Origin: an uncultured Clostridia bacterium
Lineage (GTDB): Bacteria > Bacillota > Clostridia > Oscillospirales > Ruminococcaceae
Length of the DNA: 64,000 bases
Direction of reading: 5' to 3'
Assembly (NCBI GenBank): GCA_944382905.1
Contig: CALWNU010000022.1
Location: 1 to 64,000 of the forward strand
This document shows, in pieces, positions 24,826 through 33,800 of the stretch (within the stretch, counting starts at the first letter, position 1; every line of letters begins with the position of its first letter). Below the pieces are notes generated by a model that saw only the letters and a program-made list of their open reading frames with translations, did not search any database and had not been told where the DNA came from. The position numbers were made by a program, and so were the translations under genes.

Positions 24826-26164
24826 GGTGCTGCTGGCGCTGGAACGGTACCAGATGCTGCCGCCGGGCAGCCGGGTGACGGTGGCGTTATCTGGCGGTGC
24901 GGATTCCACGGCGCTGCTGCATCTTTTGTGCGGGTTGGCAAAGCAGCGGGCACTGACGGTGCAGGCCTGCCACATCAACCACCTGCTGCGCGGCGAAGAA
25001 AGCCAGCGGGACGAGGCGTTTGTCCGGCAGATGTGCCGGGATTGGCAGGTGCCGCTGACCATCTTTCAGGAAGATGTGGAAAGCGGGGCGCGGCAGGTGG
25101 GAGAATCGGTGGAGCTGTTTGGGCGACGGGTTCGGTACCAGCGGCTGCTGGAGGCGGCGCAGGGAGGCTGGGTCGCCACCGCCCACACATTAAGCGACCG
25201 GGCGGAAACCATGATGCTGAACCTTTTGCGGGGCACCGGATTGAAGGGGATTTGCGCTATCCCGCCGGTCAATGGCCGGGTAATCCGCCCCTTGTTTTTG
25301 TGCACCCGGCAGGAGGTGGAAGCGTACTGCCGGGAAAACGGCCTGGCCTATGTGGAGGACAGCAGCAACCTTTCTAGCGCCTACACCCGCAACCGCGTCC
25401 GCATGGAGGTCATCCCGGCGCTGCGCAGCATCCAGCCGGCGTTTGAGTTGATTTGCGGGCGGGCGCTGGAGCATTTGGCGCAGGATGAGGATTTCCTGGA
25501 GCGAGAAGCGGAGAAGGCGTTTCGGGAGGCGGACTGCGGCGGCGCGCTGGCGGCGCAGGCGCTTGGTCAGCTGCACCCCGCTATCCGTTTTCGGGTGCTG
25601 CGGCGGTATTTGACGCAGCGCGGCCTGCCCTGCGATGCGGCGCATATCCAGGCGGTCGAGCAGATGCTGCAGGCCGGGAAAGGACAGGTCCAGATACAAA
25701 AAGGCTGGTGGCTGAAACTGCATCACGGCCGACTGTGGGCATCTGGCGAGCTCGATGCGGTGGAAATGGAGCCGGTTGCCGTCGGCCCTGGAGAATTGCC
25801 GCACAATCCCCTGACCAAGGGGCGTCTTCTTCTGGTAAATTGTGAACAATTTACAAATTTACAGAAACGCAAGTGTAACATCTTAAAAAAAGCGATTGAC
25901 TATGATAAAATATGCGGTAGACTTTTCTTGAGGCAAAAAAGGCAGGGGGATTATCTGCGCAGCGCGCAGCGCGGCGTGGGAAAACCGTTGCGAAAATGGT
26001 GGAACGAAGCCAAGGTTGCGCCGCATTTGCGCAGCAGGATCCCTGTGTTTTGTGACGAACGTTCTGTGGTCTGGGTGCCCGGCCTGGGCGCCGACGCGCG
26101 GGTGGTCCCGACGGCGCAGACCACGCGTTTTTTGGTGGTGGAACTTGAGGAGGAAGGGCAATGA
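24815..26164 (+). CDS. tilS: tRNA(Ile)-lysidine synthetase
   Basis: A 449-residue enzyme that changes C34 of tRNA-Ile(CAU) to lysidine so that it reads AUA. The PP-loop motif is VALSGGADSTA (Ser26-Ser31), followed by HINHLLRGEES and TAHTLSDRAETMMLNLLRGTG; the C-terminal domain (about 370-449) carries GDYLRSAQRGVGKPLRKWWN-like residues. It starts inside the end of dnaB and ends by an ATGA overlap with hpt, so all three are coupled. The tilS-hpt-ftsH order is an old Gram-positive arrangement. Note that the short AT-rich patch at about 25840-25910 lies within the coding sequence. Confidence 0.94.
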   Translation: MRDKVLLALERYQMLPPGSRVTVALSGGADSTALLHLLCGLAKQRALTVQACHINHLLRGEESQRDEAFVRQMCRDWQVPLTIFQEDVESGARQVGESVELFGRRVRYQRLLEAAQGGWVATAHTLSDRAETMMLNLLRGTGLKGICAIPPVNGRVIRPLFLCTRQEVEAYCRENGLAYVEDSSNLSSAYTRNRVRMEVIPALRSIQPAFELICGRALEHLAQDEDFLEREAEKAFREADCGGALAAQALGQLHPAIRFRVLRRYLTQRGLPCDAAHIQAVEQMLQAGKGQVQIQKGWWLKLHHGRLWASGELDAVEMEPVAVGPGELPHNPLTKGRLLLVNCEQFTNLQKRKCNILKKAIDYDKICGRLFLRQKRQGDYLRSAQRGVGKPLRKWWNEAKVAPHLRSRIPVFCDERSVVWVPGLGADARVVPTAQTTRFLVVELEEEGQ

Positions 26165-26700
26165 AACAAGACATCCAATCCATTTTGTACTCTCCGGAAC
26201 AGCTGGCCCAAAAGGTACAGGAGATGGGAAAGGCCATTTCCCGGGATTATGCGGGCAAAAACCCGCTGCTGGTCAGCGTGCTGAAGGGGTCGGTTGTGTT
26301 CATGAGCGATTTGATGCGCGCCATTGAAATTCCGTGTCAAATTGATTTTATGATGGTTTCCAGCTATGGTGCAGGGGTAAAAACCTCTGGCGTGGTTAAA
26401 ATAATGAAAGATTTGGATACTCCCCTGGAAGGGCGGGACCTGATCATCGTCGAGGATATCTTGGACAGCGGAAAAACGCTGCATTATTTGAAAGGGATGC
26501 TCAGCGAGCGGCATCCGAACAGCATCCGGATCGCTACGTTACTGGATAAGCCGGAACGCCGGGAGGCGCCGATTGCGGCGGATTACCGCGGGTTCGTGGT
26601 CCCGGACCAGTTCATCGTGGGGTATGGGCTGGATTACGCGGAAAAATATCGGAATTTACCTTTTATCGGGGTGTTAAAGCCTGAAATTTATATGAAATAA
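26161..26700 (+). CDS. hpt: Hypoxanthine(-guanine) phosphoribosyltransferase
   Basis: A 179-residue purine-salvage enzyme turning hypoxanthine or guanine plus PRPP into IMP or GMP. The PRPP-binding motif is [17 protein letters not shown]; the N-terminal [16 protein letters not shown] and C-terminal [20 protein letters not shown] are characteristic. It begins by ATGA overlap with tilS and lies 25 bases before ftsH. Confidence 0.96.
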   Translation: MKQDIQSILYSPEQLAQKVQEMGKAISRDYAGKNPLLVSVLKGSVVFMSDLMRAIEIPCQIDFMMVSSYGAGVKTSGVVKIMKDLDTPLEGRDLIIVEDILDSGKTLHYLKGMLSERHPNSIRIATLLDKPERREAPIAADYRGFVVPDQFIVGYGLDYAEKYRNLPFIGVLKPEIYMK

Positions 26701-26725
26701 TCCTTTCTGTCAGGAAGGACAAGGA

Positions 26726-28690
26726 GTGAAGCGCTTGAATAGAAAACCGTCCAGAGGAATCGGTATTTATATTATTTTGCTGGCGATGCTGATGATGAGC
26801 ATCTATTTTGCCGTTTCCATGATGTCGGATCCCCAGCAGCCGAAATATTATGAAATCCTTTCCTATTTCGAGCAAGAGCAGGTCCGGGAATTTACGCTGG
26901 ATGTCAGCAGCGGCGAAATGAGCATGAAAGTGGAAAATGACGCGGGGCAGACGTCGATCGTCAACTACCGGGTGGCCAGCGTCAGCATGTTTTATGAAGA
27001 CACCAAGGATTTGATCGATGCATACAACGAAAAACATCCGGACGCAGTGATGAAGACGGATTTTGTCCGGCCCAAAGACGCGCCCTGGTGGCTGAGTATG
27101 GTACCGTACCTGCTGTTGATCGGCGCGATGATCTTCTTGTGGTTTATGATGATGCGTCAGGCTGGCGGCGGTACCGGCAAGGCGATGAATTTTGCCAAAG
27201 CCAAGATCCGAACGGCGGAGGACGGCAAAAAGACCACCTTTGCGGATGTAGCCGGCGCGGATGAGGAAAAGGCCGAGCTGGTCGAGATCGTGGAATTTTT
27301 GAAAAACCCCAAGAAATTCAACGAATTGGGCGCGCGGATCCCCAAAGGCGTGATGCTGATGGGACCGCCCGGAACCGGGAAAACGCTGTTGGCCCGGGCG
27401 GTGGCCGGGGAAGCGGGCGTACCGTTCTTCTCCATCTCCGGTTCGGATTTTGTAGAAATGTTTGTAGGCGTCGGCGCGTCCCGTGTGCGGGATTTGTTCG
27501 AGCAGGCTAAGAAGAATGCGCCGTCCATTGTATTTATCGATGAGATCGACGCCGTTGGCCGGCACCGGGGCGCCGGGCTGGGCGGCGGCCATGACGAGAG
27601 GGAACAGACCCTCAACCAGTTGTTGGTGGAAATGGACGGGTTTGGCAACAATTCCGGCGTCATCATTATTGCGGCGACCAACCGGATCGATATTCTGGAT
27701 CCGGCGCTGCTGCGGCCGGGCCGGTTTGACCGCCAGATCGTGGTGGGGTACCCGGACGCCGCAGGCCGTGAGGCAATCTTAAAAGTACACACCCGGAACA
27801 AGCCCATTGGGCCGGATGTGGATTTGTCTGTCATTGCAAAAACCACGGTTGGATTTACCGGTGCGGATTTGGAAAACCTGATGAACGAGTCGGCGCTGCT
27901 GGCGGCGCGCCGCAATCGCAAGGCAATTACCATGCAGGAAATCGAGGAGGCCACCATCAAGGTGGTGGCTGGCCCGGAGAAGAAATCCCACAAGGTGTCC
28001 GACAAGGATAAAAAGCTGACCGCTTACCATGAAGCGGGGCATGCCATCTGCACCTATTACTGCCCGACCCAGGATCCGGTGCATATGGTTTCCATTATCC
28101 CCCGCGGGATGGCCGGCGGATTTACCGTGTCCCTGCCGGTGGAGGAAACCGGCTATGAAACCAAGCGGCATATGAGCGAGACGCTGATTGTGCTGCTGGG
28201 CGGCCGAATGGCGGAAAAGCTGGTTTTGGATGATATTTCTACTGGTGCGTCCAACGATTTGGAACGTGCTTCGAAAATCGCGCGCAACATGGTGACCCGT
28301 TATGGGTTCAGCGAGAAGCTGGGACCGGTGGTTTACGGGCAGGATGAAGGGGAAATCTTCTTGGGCCGGGATATTTCCCAAAACCGCAATTTCTCCGAAA
28401 ATGTGGCGGCGGAAATCGACGTGGAAGTCCGGGAATTGGTGGACAGCGCGTATGAATCGGCAAAAACCATTTTGACTGACCATATGGACCAGCTCCATCT
28501 GGTTGCCCGGTATGTGTTCCACCACGAAAAGATCGACGGAGAGGAATTTCGCAAGATTATGACCGGCGAAATGGAATGGAGCGAAGAGGATTTGGCTCCC
28601 ATGCCGGGTTCGGTAGAGGAAATGCCGCAGCCCCAGCGGGAAGCGCAATCCCCTAGCCAGACGGATGCCCCTGTCGACGAACAAGAATAA
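26726..28690 (+). CDS. ftsH: ATP-dependent zinc metalloprotease FtsH
   Basis: A 654-residue membrane-bound AAA+ protease that degrades misfolded and regulatory membrane and cytosolic proteins. Two membrane segments (about 12-33 and 115-136) flank a short extracytoplasmic region. The AAA domain has [23 protein letters not shown] and [20 protein letters not shown]; the protease site is YHEAGHAI (His435, Glu436, His439) with the third ligand in [12 protein letters not shown]. Start: GTG 26726, or TTG 26735, which would be better spaced from AAGGAG at 21-26; both keep the domains. The C-terminus is Gln/Pro-rich. Confidence 0.97.
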   Translation: MKRLNRKPSRGIGIYIILLAMLMMSIYFAVSMMSDPQQPKYYEILSYFEQEQVREFTLDVSSGEMSMKVENDAGQTSIVNYRVASVSMFYEDTKDLIDAYNEKHPDAVMKTDFVRPKDAPWWLSMVPYLLLIGAMIFLWFMMMRQAGGGTGKAMNFAKAKIRTAEDGKKTTFADVAGADEEKAELVEIVEFLKNPKKFNELGARIPKGVMLMGPPGTGKTLLARAVAGEAGVPFFSISGSDFVEMFVGVGASRVRDLFEQAKKNAPSIVFIDEIDAVGRHRGAGLGGGHDEREQTLNQLLVEMDGFGNNSGVIIIAATNRIDILDPALLRPGRFDRQIVVGYPDAAGREAILKVHTRNKPIGPDVDLSVIAKTTVGFTGADLENLMNESALLAARRNRKAITMQEIEEATIKVVAGPEKKSHKVSDKDKKLTAYHEAGHAICTYYCPTQDPVHMVSIIPRGMAGGFTVSLPVEETGYETKRHMSETLIVLLGGRMAEKLVLDDISTGASNDLERASKIARNMVTRYGFSEKLGPVVYGQDEGEIFLGRDISQNRNFSENVAAEIDVEVRELVDSAYESAKTILTDHMDQLHLVARYVFHHEKIDGEEFRKIMTGEMEWSEEDLAPMPGSVEEMPQPQREAQSPSQTDAPVDEQE

Positions 28691-28695
28691 AACTG

Positions 28696-28728
28696 GATTC
28701 TCCGGGAATTCCCCGGAGAATCTTTTTT
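28696..28728 (+). terminator. Terminator at the end of the gdpP-ftsH operon
   Basis: A perfect 11-bp stem (28696-28706 with 28712-28722) followed by six Ts. Confidence 0.93.
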
Positions 28729-28755
28729 GCATTGCAGGGGCGGCGCAGGCCCTCT

Positions 28756-28784
28756 TTGCAATGGGGCGCAAAATATGGTATGAT
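28756..28784 (+). promoter_or_regulatory. Promoter of the topoisomerase operon
   Basis: TTGCAA (28756-28761), 17-base spacer, TATGAT (28779-28784) with a TGG extension before it. Confidence 0.75.
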
Positions 28785-28874
28785 GGTCGGCGGATGCTTG
28801 GCAAAAGCGCCGGCGGAACGGAGTGTTGCGCCGCGGGCAAGATGGATTTGCCAAAGGCAGAATAGGGAGGAACT

Positions 28875-30851
28875 ATGGCGAAAAAAGCTACCTATGACAA
28901 CGAGAGCATACAGTCGCTCAAAGGCGAAGACCGGGTGCGCAAACGCCCCGGCGTGATTTTTGGTTCCGACGGGATCGAAGGCTGCGAACATTCGGTTTTT
29001 GAGATCCTGTCCAACTCCATCGACGAAGCGCGGGAAGGGCGGGGCGACCGCATTATTGTGACCCGCTTTGCCGACAGTTCGGTGGAGGTGCAGGATTTTG
29101 GCGCCGGGATCCCGGTAGATTATAACAAGAACGAAGAGCGGTACAACTGGGAATTATGCTTTTGCGAGCTGTACGCCGGGGGAAAATATAAGACCAACGA
29201 AGGGGAAGGATATGAATATTCGCTGGGTTTGAATGGGCTGGGGCTGTGCGCTACCCAGTATGCGGCGGAATATATGGACGTGGAAATCTTCCGGGACGGA
29301 TACCGCTATACCCTCCGGTTTGAAAAGGGGAAAAATATCGGCGGGCTGCACAAAGAGCCGACTACCCAGAAAAAAACAGGGAGCCGGATTCGCTGGCGCC
29401 CGGACCTGGAGGTCTTTACGGATATCGATATCCCTGTAGAGTATTATACCGAGGTGCTCAAACGGCAGGCGGTAGTCAACGCGGGATTGGTGTTCTTGTT
29501 CCGCAACCAGGTGGGGACGGGCTTTGAAACCCAGCAGTTCTGCTATGAAAACGGGATTACCGATTATGTCAAAGAGCTTGCCGGTGAGCAGGCGATGACC
29601 GGCGTGCAATATTGGGAAGCGCAGCGCCGGGGTCGCGACCGGGAGGACAAGCCGGAATATAAGGTCAAAATGCAGGTGGCATGCTGTTTTTCCAATCAGG
29701 TGAAGGTTTTGGAATATTACCACAACTCCAGCCATCTGGAACACGGCGGCGCGCCGGAAAAAGCGGTCAAGGCGGCGTTTGTCTCCCAGATCGACGCGCT
29801 GTTAAAACAGCAGGGAAAATATCTGAAAAACGAAAGCAAGATTACCTTTCAAGACGTAGAGGACTGCCTGGTGCTGGTTTCCTCGTCCTTTTCGACCCAG
29901 ACCTCGTATGAAAACCAGACCAAAAAGAGCATCACCAACAAATTTATCTATGAGGCGATGACGGAATTTTTAAAGCATTCGCTGGAAGTGTACTTCATCG
30001 AGAACCCCATGGATGCGGCCAAGGTGGCCGAACAGGTACTGGTCAACAAGCGCAGCCGGGAAAACGCGGAAAAAACGCGGCTGAATTTGAAAAAAAAGCT
30101 GGCGGGATCGCTGGATATCGCCAACCGGGTGCAGAAATTCGTAGACTGCCGGACCAAAGACGTGAATCGGCGGGAGCTTTTTATCGTGGAAGGAGATTCT
30201 GCGCTGGGCGCCTGCAAGCTGTCGCGGGATGCGGAATTCCAGGCGATTATCCCGGTGCGGGGCAAAATTTTAAACTGCCTGAAGGCGGAGTATGATAAAA
30301 TTTTCAAAAACGATATTATTGTGGATATCCTCAAGGTGCTGGGCTGCGGGGTAGAGGTGCAGAGCAAATCCAACAAGGAGATTTCCAACTTCGACCTGGG
30401 AAACCTGCGCTGGAATAAGGTGATTATCTGTACCGATGCGGATGTGGACGGGTACCAGATCCGCACGCTGATTTTGACCATGCTGTACCGGCTGGTGCCC
30501 ACCCTGATCCAGGAAGGCTATGTTTATATTGCCGAGTCTCCGCTGTATGAGATCAACACCAAGGATAAGGCGTATTTTGCCTACAATGAAGCGGAAAAAA
30601 CGGAAATCCTGGGGCGGATCAAAGGAAAGTATACCATCCAGCGCTCCAAAGGGCTGGGGGAAAACGAGCCGGATATGATGTGGATGACCACCATGAACCC
30701 CGAAACCCGCCGATTGATTAAAATCAACCCGGAAGAGGCCCAGGCCACAGCGCAGATGTTTGATTTGCTGCTGGGGGAAAACCTGACGGGAAGAAAAGAA
30801 TATATTACGGAAAACGGTCATTTGTATCTGGATGCGGCGGACGTATCCTGA
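28875..30851 (+). CDS. parE: Type IIA topoisomerase subunit B (ParE/GyrB-like)
   Basis: A 658-residue ATPase subunit. The GHKL ATPase domain shows FEILSNSIDEAREG, VQDFGAGIPVD and GGKYKTNEGEGYEYSLGLNGLG; the TOPRIM part has ELFIVEGDSALGACK, ICTDADVDGYQIR and the C-terminal TIQRSKGLGENEPDMMW. It is clearly divergent from standard GyrB (for instance RPGVIFGSDGIEGCEH at the start) and matches the extra gyrase-like pair kept by many Clostridia, usually annotated as topoisomerase IV or as gyrase subunit. GGGAGG precedes the ATG. It is followed at 61 bases by the A subunit, with which it forms the heterotetramer. Confidence 0.9.
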   Translation: MAKKATYDNESIQSLKGEDRVRKRPGVIFGSDGIEGCEHSVFEILSNSIDEAREGRGDRIIVTRFADSSVEVQDFGAGIPVDYNKNEERYNWELCFCELYAGGKYKTNEGEGYEYSLGLNGLGLCATQYAAEYMDVEIFRDGYRYTLRFEKGKNIGGLHKEPTTQKKTGSRIRWRPDLEVFTDIDIPVEYYTEVLKRQAVVNAGLVFLFRNQVGTGFETQQFCYENGITDYVKELAGEQAMTGVQYWEAQRRGRDREDKPEYKVKMQVACCFSNQVKVLEYYHNSSHLEHGGAPEKAVKAAFVSQIDALLKQQGKYLKNESKITFQDVEDCLVLVSSSFSTQTSYENQTKKSITNKFIYEAMTEFLKHSLEVYFIENPMDAAKVAEQVLVNKRSRENAEKTRLNLKKKLAGSLDIANRVQKFVDCRTKDVNRRELFIVEGDSALGACKLSRDAEFQAIIPVRGKILNCLKAEYDKIFKNDIIVDILKVLGCGVEVQSKSNKEISNFDLGNLRWNKVIICTDADVDGYQIRTLILTMLYRLVPTLIQEGYVYIAESPLYEINTKDKAYFAYNEAEKTEILGRIKGKYTIQRSKGLGENEPDMMWMTTMNPETRRLIKINPEEAQATAQMFDLLLGENLTGRKEYITENGHLYLDAADVS

Positions 30852-30912
30852 CCGGAATAGAAAGCGCCGGCAACCCTGACAGGCCGGTGCAACAGCGAGA
30901 TGGAGGAAAGTT

Positions 30913-33180
30913 ATGGCGCCGAGAAAAAAGCAGAATCCGCAGCCGAAACGTGCGGCAACCGGAATCGCGGCGGAAATTGAAAATGCCGGCGTGGTAGTCG
31001 AACAGCCGATTACCCAAACGCTGGAAACCAACTATATGCCCTACGCCATGAGCGTGATCATCTCCCGGGCGATCCCGGAGATTGACGGGTTTAAGCCCGC
31101 GCACCGAAAACTGCTGTACACCATGTATAAAATGGGGCTGCTCACCGGCGCACGGACCAAATCGGCCAATATCGTGGGCCAGACCATGCGGCTGAACCCC
31201 CACGGCGACGCGGCCATCTATGAAACCATGGTTCGGCTGGCCCGGGGCAACCAGGCGTTGCTTCACCCGTATGTGGATTCCAAGGGAAATTTTGGCAAGG
31301 CCTATTCCCGGGATATGGCGTATGCGGCCTCCCGGTATACCGAGGCCAAGCTCGATCCCATCTGCAACGAGCTGTTTGCCGACATCGACAAGGATACGGT
31401 GGATTTCCAGGACAACTACGACGGGACGATGAAAGAGCCGGCTTTGCTGCCGGTGCGGTTTCCCAGCATCCTGCTCAATTCCAACATCGGCATCGCTGTA
31501 GGCATGGCCAGCTCCATCTGCCCGTTTAACCTGGAGGAATTGTGCGATACCACCATTGCGCTGATGCAGGACCCGGACCACGACCTTCTGACCACGCTGA
31601 CCGCGCCGGATTTTCCCGGCGGGGGGGATATCCTGTACGACGAGGCGCAGCTGCGCAAAATTTACGAAACCGGCCGCGGCAGCATCCGGGTACGGGCCCG
31701 CTACCAATACGACAAGGCGGCCAACTGCCTGGAAATTACCGAAATTCCGCCGACGACCACGGTAGAGGTGATTATCGACAAAATTGTGGAACTGGTCAAA
31801 AGCGGCAAGCTGCGGGAAGTGGCGGACATCCGGGATGAGACCGACCTGTCCGGCTTAAAAATCGCGGTGGACCTCAAACGTGGGACCGACCCGGAAAAGC
31901 TGGCGCAGAAGCTGTTCCGCATGACGCCGCTGGAAGACGCCATGTCCTGCAATTTTAACGTTTTAATCGGCGGGTATCCGCAGGTGCTGGGCGCCAGGGA
32001 CCTTTTGCAAGAATGGATCGCCTTCCGGGAAGAATGCGTCAAACGCCGGGTGTATTTTGACCTGAAGAAGAAAAAAGAAAAGCTGCACCTGCTGCAGGGG
32101 CTGGCGAAAATCCTGCTGGATATTGACAAGGCCATCCGGATCGTCCGGGAGACGGAGGAAGAAGCCGAAGTGGTCATGAACCTGATGATTGGCTTTGGAA
32201 TCGACGAAATCCAGGCCGAGTATGTAGCCGAGATCAAATTGCGGCATCTAAACCGGGAATATATCCTCAACCGAACCCAGGAGACCCAAAGCCTGAAAGA
32301 GGAAATCGCCCAGATGGAGGGGGTTTTGGGCGACCGGAAAAAAATCCGGGGCATCATCACCGAGGAGCTGCGGCAGATTAAGCGCAAATACGCCCAGCCG
32401 CGGCGGAGCATGATTTTGTACGACCTACCCCAGCAGCAGGACAAGGCCGAGGAAGAAATCCCGGATTATCCGGTCCATCTGTTCTTTACCAGGGAAGGGT
32501 ATTTCAAAAAGATTACGCCCCAATCCCTGCGCATGAGCTCGGAACAGAAATTGAAGGAAACCGATGCGGTGATTTTTAGCCAGGAGAGCACCAACCGCGC
32601 CCATCTGCTGTTTTTTACCGACCGGCAGCAGGTGTACAAATCCCATGCCAGCGATTTTGATGATACCAAGGCCAGCGTGCTGGGCGATTATGTGCCGGCA
32701 AAATTGGGGATGGAAGAAGGGGAGCGGATCGTCTGCTTTGTAGCGGTGCCAGAATATACCGGCTATATGCTGTTTTTTTTCCGGGGCGGCAAAGTCGCCA
32801 AGGTGGAAATGACCTCTTATCAGACCAAAACCAACCGGAAAAAACTGACCGGCGCTTATTCCGGAAAAGACGCGCTGGCCGCTGCTTTTTATGTGCCGGA
32901 GGACCGGGAGTTTTTGCTGAGAGCCACCGGCGGCCGGGCTTTGATCGTCCATACCGGCGCCATCAGCCCCAAACAGTCGCGGGATACTCAGGGCGTGGCC
33001 GTTATGAATCTGAAGAAAAATGCAGTGGTGGATACGGTGGTCCCGTTTGAGCCCCAAATGCTCGGCAATGCCCATCGATTCCGCACCAAATCGCTTCCGG
33101 CGGCAGGCGCGATCCCCAAAGCGGAGGACGTGGGCGAACAGCTGCAGCTGCTGGATGCGCCCGCGGCGGACAAACCGTAA
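30913..33180 (+). CDS. parC: Type IIA topoisomerase subunit A (ParC/GyrA-like)
   Basis: A 755-residue DNA-cleavage subunit. The winged-helix core has YMPYAMSVIISRAIPEIDGF, KPAHRKLLYTMYKM, NPHGDAAIYETMVRLARG and the catalytic Tyr142 in YAASRYTEAKL. The C-terminal third (about 510-745) is a beta-propeller of GyrA/ParC type, but I see no GyrA-box (QRRGGKG-like), which favours a decatenating, topoisomerase IV-like role. In the quinolone pocket the serine that most drug-sensitive enzymes carry is replaced by Ala100, while Glu104 fits ParC. A long helical stretch at about 370-480 is the coiled-coil exit gate. Confidence 0.9.
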   Translation: MAPRKKQNPQPKRAATGIAAEIENAGVVVEQPITQTLETNYMPYAMSVIISRAIPEIDGFKPAHRKLLYTMYKMGLLTGARTKSANIVGQTMRLNPHGDAAIYETMVRLARGNQALLHPYVDSKGNFGKAYSRDMAYAASRYTEAKLDPICNELFADIDKDTVDFQDNYDGTMKEPALLPVRFPSILLNSNIGIAVGMASSICPFNLEELCDTTIALMQDPDHDLLTTLTAPDFPGGGDILYDEAQLRKIYETGRGSIRVRARYQYDKAANCLEITEIPPTTTVEVIIDKIVELVKSGKLREVADIRDETDLSGLKIAVDLKRGTDPEKLAQKLFRMTPLEDAMSCNFNVLIGGYPQVLGARDLLQEWIAFREECVKRRVYFDLKKKKEKLHLLQGLAKILLDIDKAIRIVRETEEEAEVVMNLMIGFGIDEIQAEYVAEIKLRHLNREYILNRTQETQSLKEEIAQMEGVLGDRKKIRGIITEELRQIKRKYAQPRRSMILYDLPQQQDKAEEEIPDYPVHLFFTREGYFKKITPQSLRMSSEQKLKETDAVIFSQESTNRAHLLFFTDRQQVYKSHASDFDDTKASVLGDYVPAKLGMEEGERIVCFVAVPEYTGYMLFFFRGGKVAKVEMTSYQTKTNRKKLTGAYSGKDALAAAFYVPEDREFLLRATGGRALIVHTGAISPKQSRDTQGVAVMNLKKNAVVDTVVPFEPQMLGNAHRFRTKSLPAAGAIPKAEDVGEQLQLLDAPAADKP

Positions 33181-33225
33181 TAAAGCGGGCAGGCTTTTCG
33201 CATAAAAAAAGGCCGCCCGCACCCG

Positions 33226-33260
33226 AAAAGCGCCGGCAGCCGAATGGTTGTGCCGGCGCT
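33226..33260. repeat. 11-bp inverted repeat after parC
   Basis: AAGCGCCGGCA (about 33226-33236) pairs with TGCCGGCGCTT (about 33250-33260). There is no plus-strand T-run, so termination here would be weak; the minus-strand reading has TTTT directly after the stem. It lies between parC and secG in a 254-base gap that otherwise holds only the secG promoter. Confidence 0.55.
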
Positions 33261-33371
33261 TATCAAACGCAACAGGGATACCAAGCTCCTGCATAACCAC
33301 TAGCAGTATGCCCCGGCTGGAACGCGGTTATGCAGAGGGGAAAACTTTGGATGGGATTTTTCGAAAAAATA

Positions 33372-33400
33372 TTGCAAACCGGTACAAACTATGCTATGAT
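33372..33400 (+). promoter_or_regulatory. Promoter of secG
   Basis: TTGCAA (33372-33377), 17-base spacer, TATGAT (33395-33400). Confidence 0.75.
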
Positions 33401-33434
33401 AACAATGTTAAACAGAATTTCTCGGAGGTGCGTT

Positions 33435-33680
33435 ATGCAGGCTTTTGAAATAATCGGCGGTATTTTGCTGATTTTGATGGCTGCCGTGATTATCGTTATG
33501 GTGTTGATGCAGGAAGGAAAAGGCGGCGGCGCAGCGGCACTGGGCGGCGCGCAACCGCAAAGCTATGGCAGAAACAGAGCGAAAACGTTGGATGTACTCC
33601 TTTCCAAATATACCAAGGTGATCGGTGCGATCTTTATGGTCGTGACATTCCTCGTTTGGATTTTGAGCATTTATTTTTAG
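33435..33680 (+). CDS. secG: Protein translocase subunit SecG
   Basis: An 81-residue membrane protein with two hydrophobic helices (about 3-25 and 58-80) joined by a Gly/Ala/Gln-rich loop (EGKGGGAAALGGAQPQSYG), the typical SecG layout. It is the accessory subunit of the SecYEG channel. ATG 33435 follows GGAGGT. It stands before rnr, a frequent pairing in Firmicutes. Confidence 0.95.
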   Translation: MQAFEIIGGILLILMAAVIIVMVLMQEGKGGGAAALGGAQPQSYGRNRAKTLDVLLSKYTKVIGAIFMVVTFLVWILSIYF

Positions 33681-33691
33681 ATTGTGCGAAA

Positions 33692-33716
33692 AGCCCTGCC
33701 GTCGGCAGGGCTTTTT
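33692..33716 (+). terminator. Terminator of secG
   Basis: A 9-bp stem (33692-33700 with 33704-33712), three-base loop and a run of Ts. Confidence 0.88.
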
Positions 33717-33800
33717 CCTTGCCTGCAGTTGATCGAGGATGGAGATTTTGTTTTTTTAGGATATGATAAGGAAGAATAAAAAGAGAATGAGAGGAATTGC

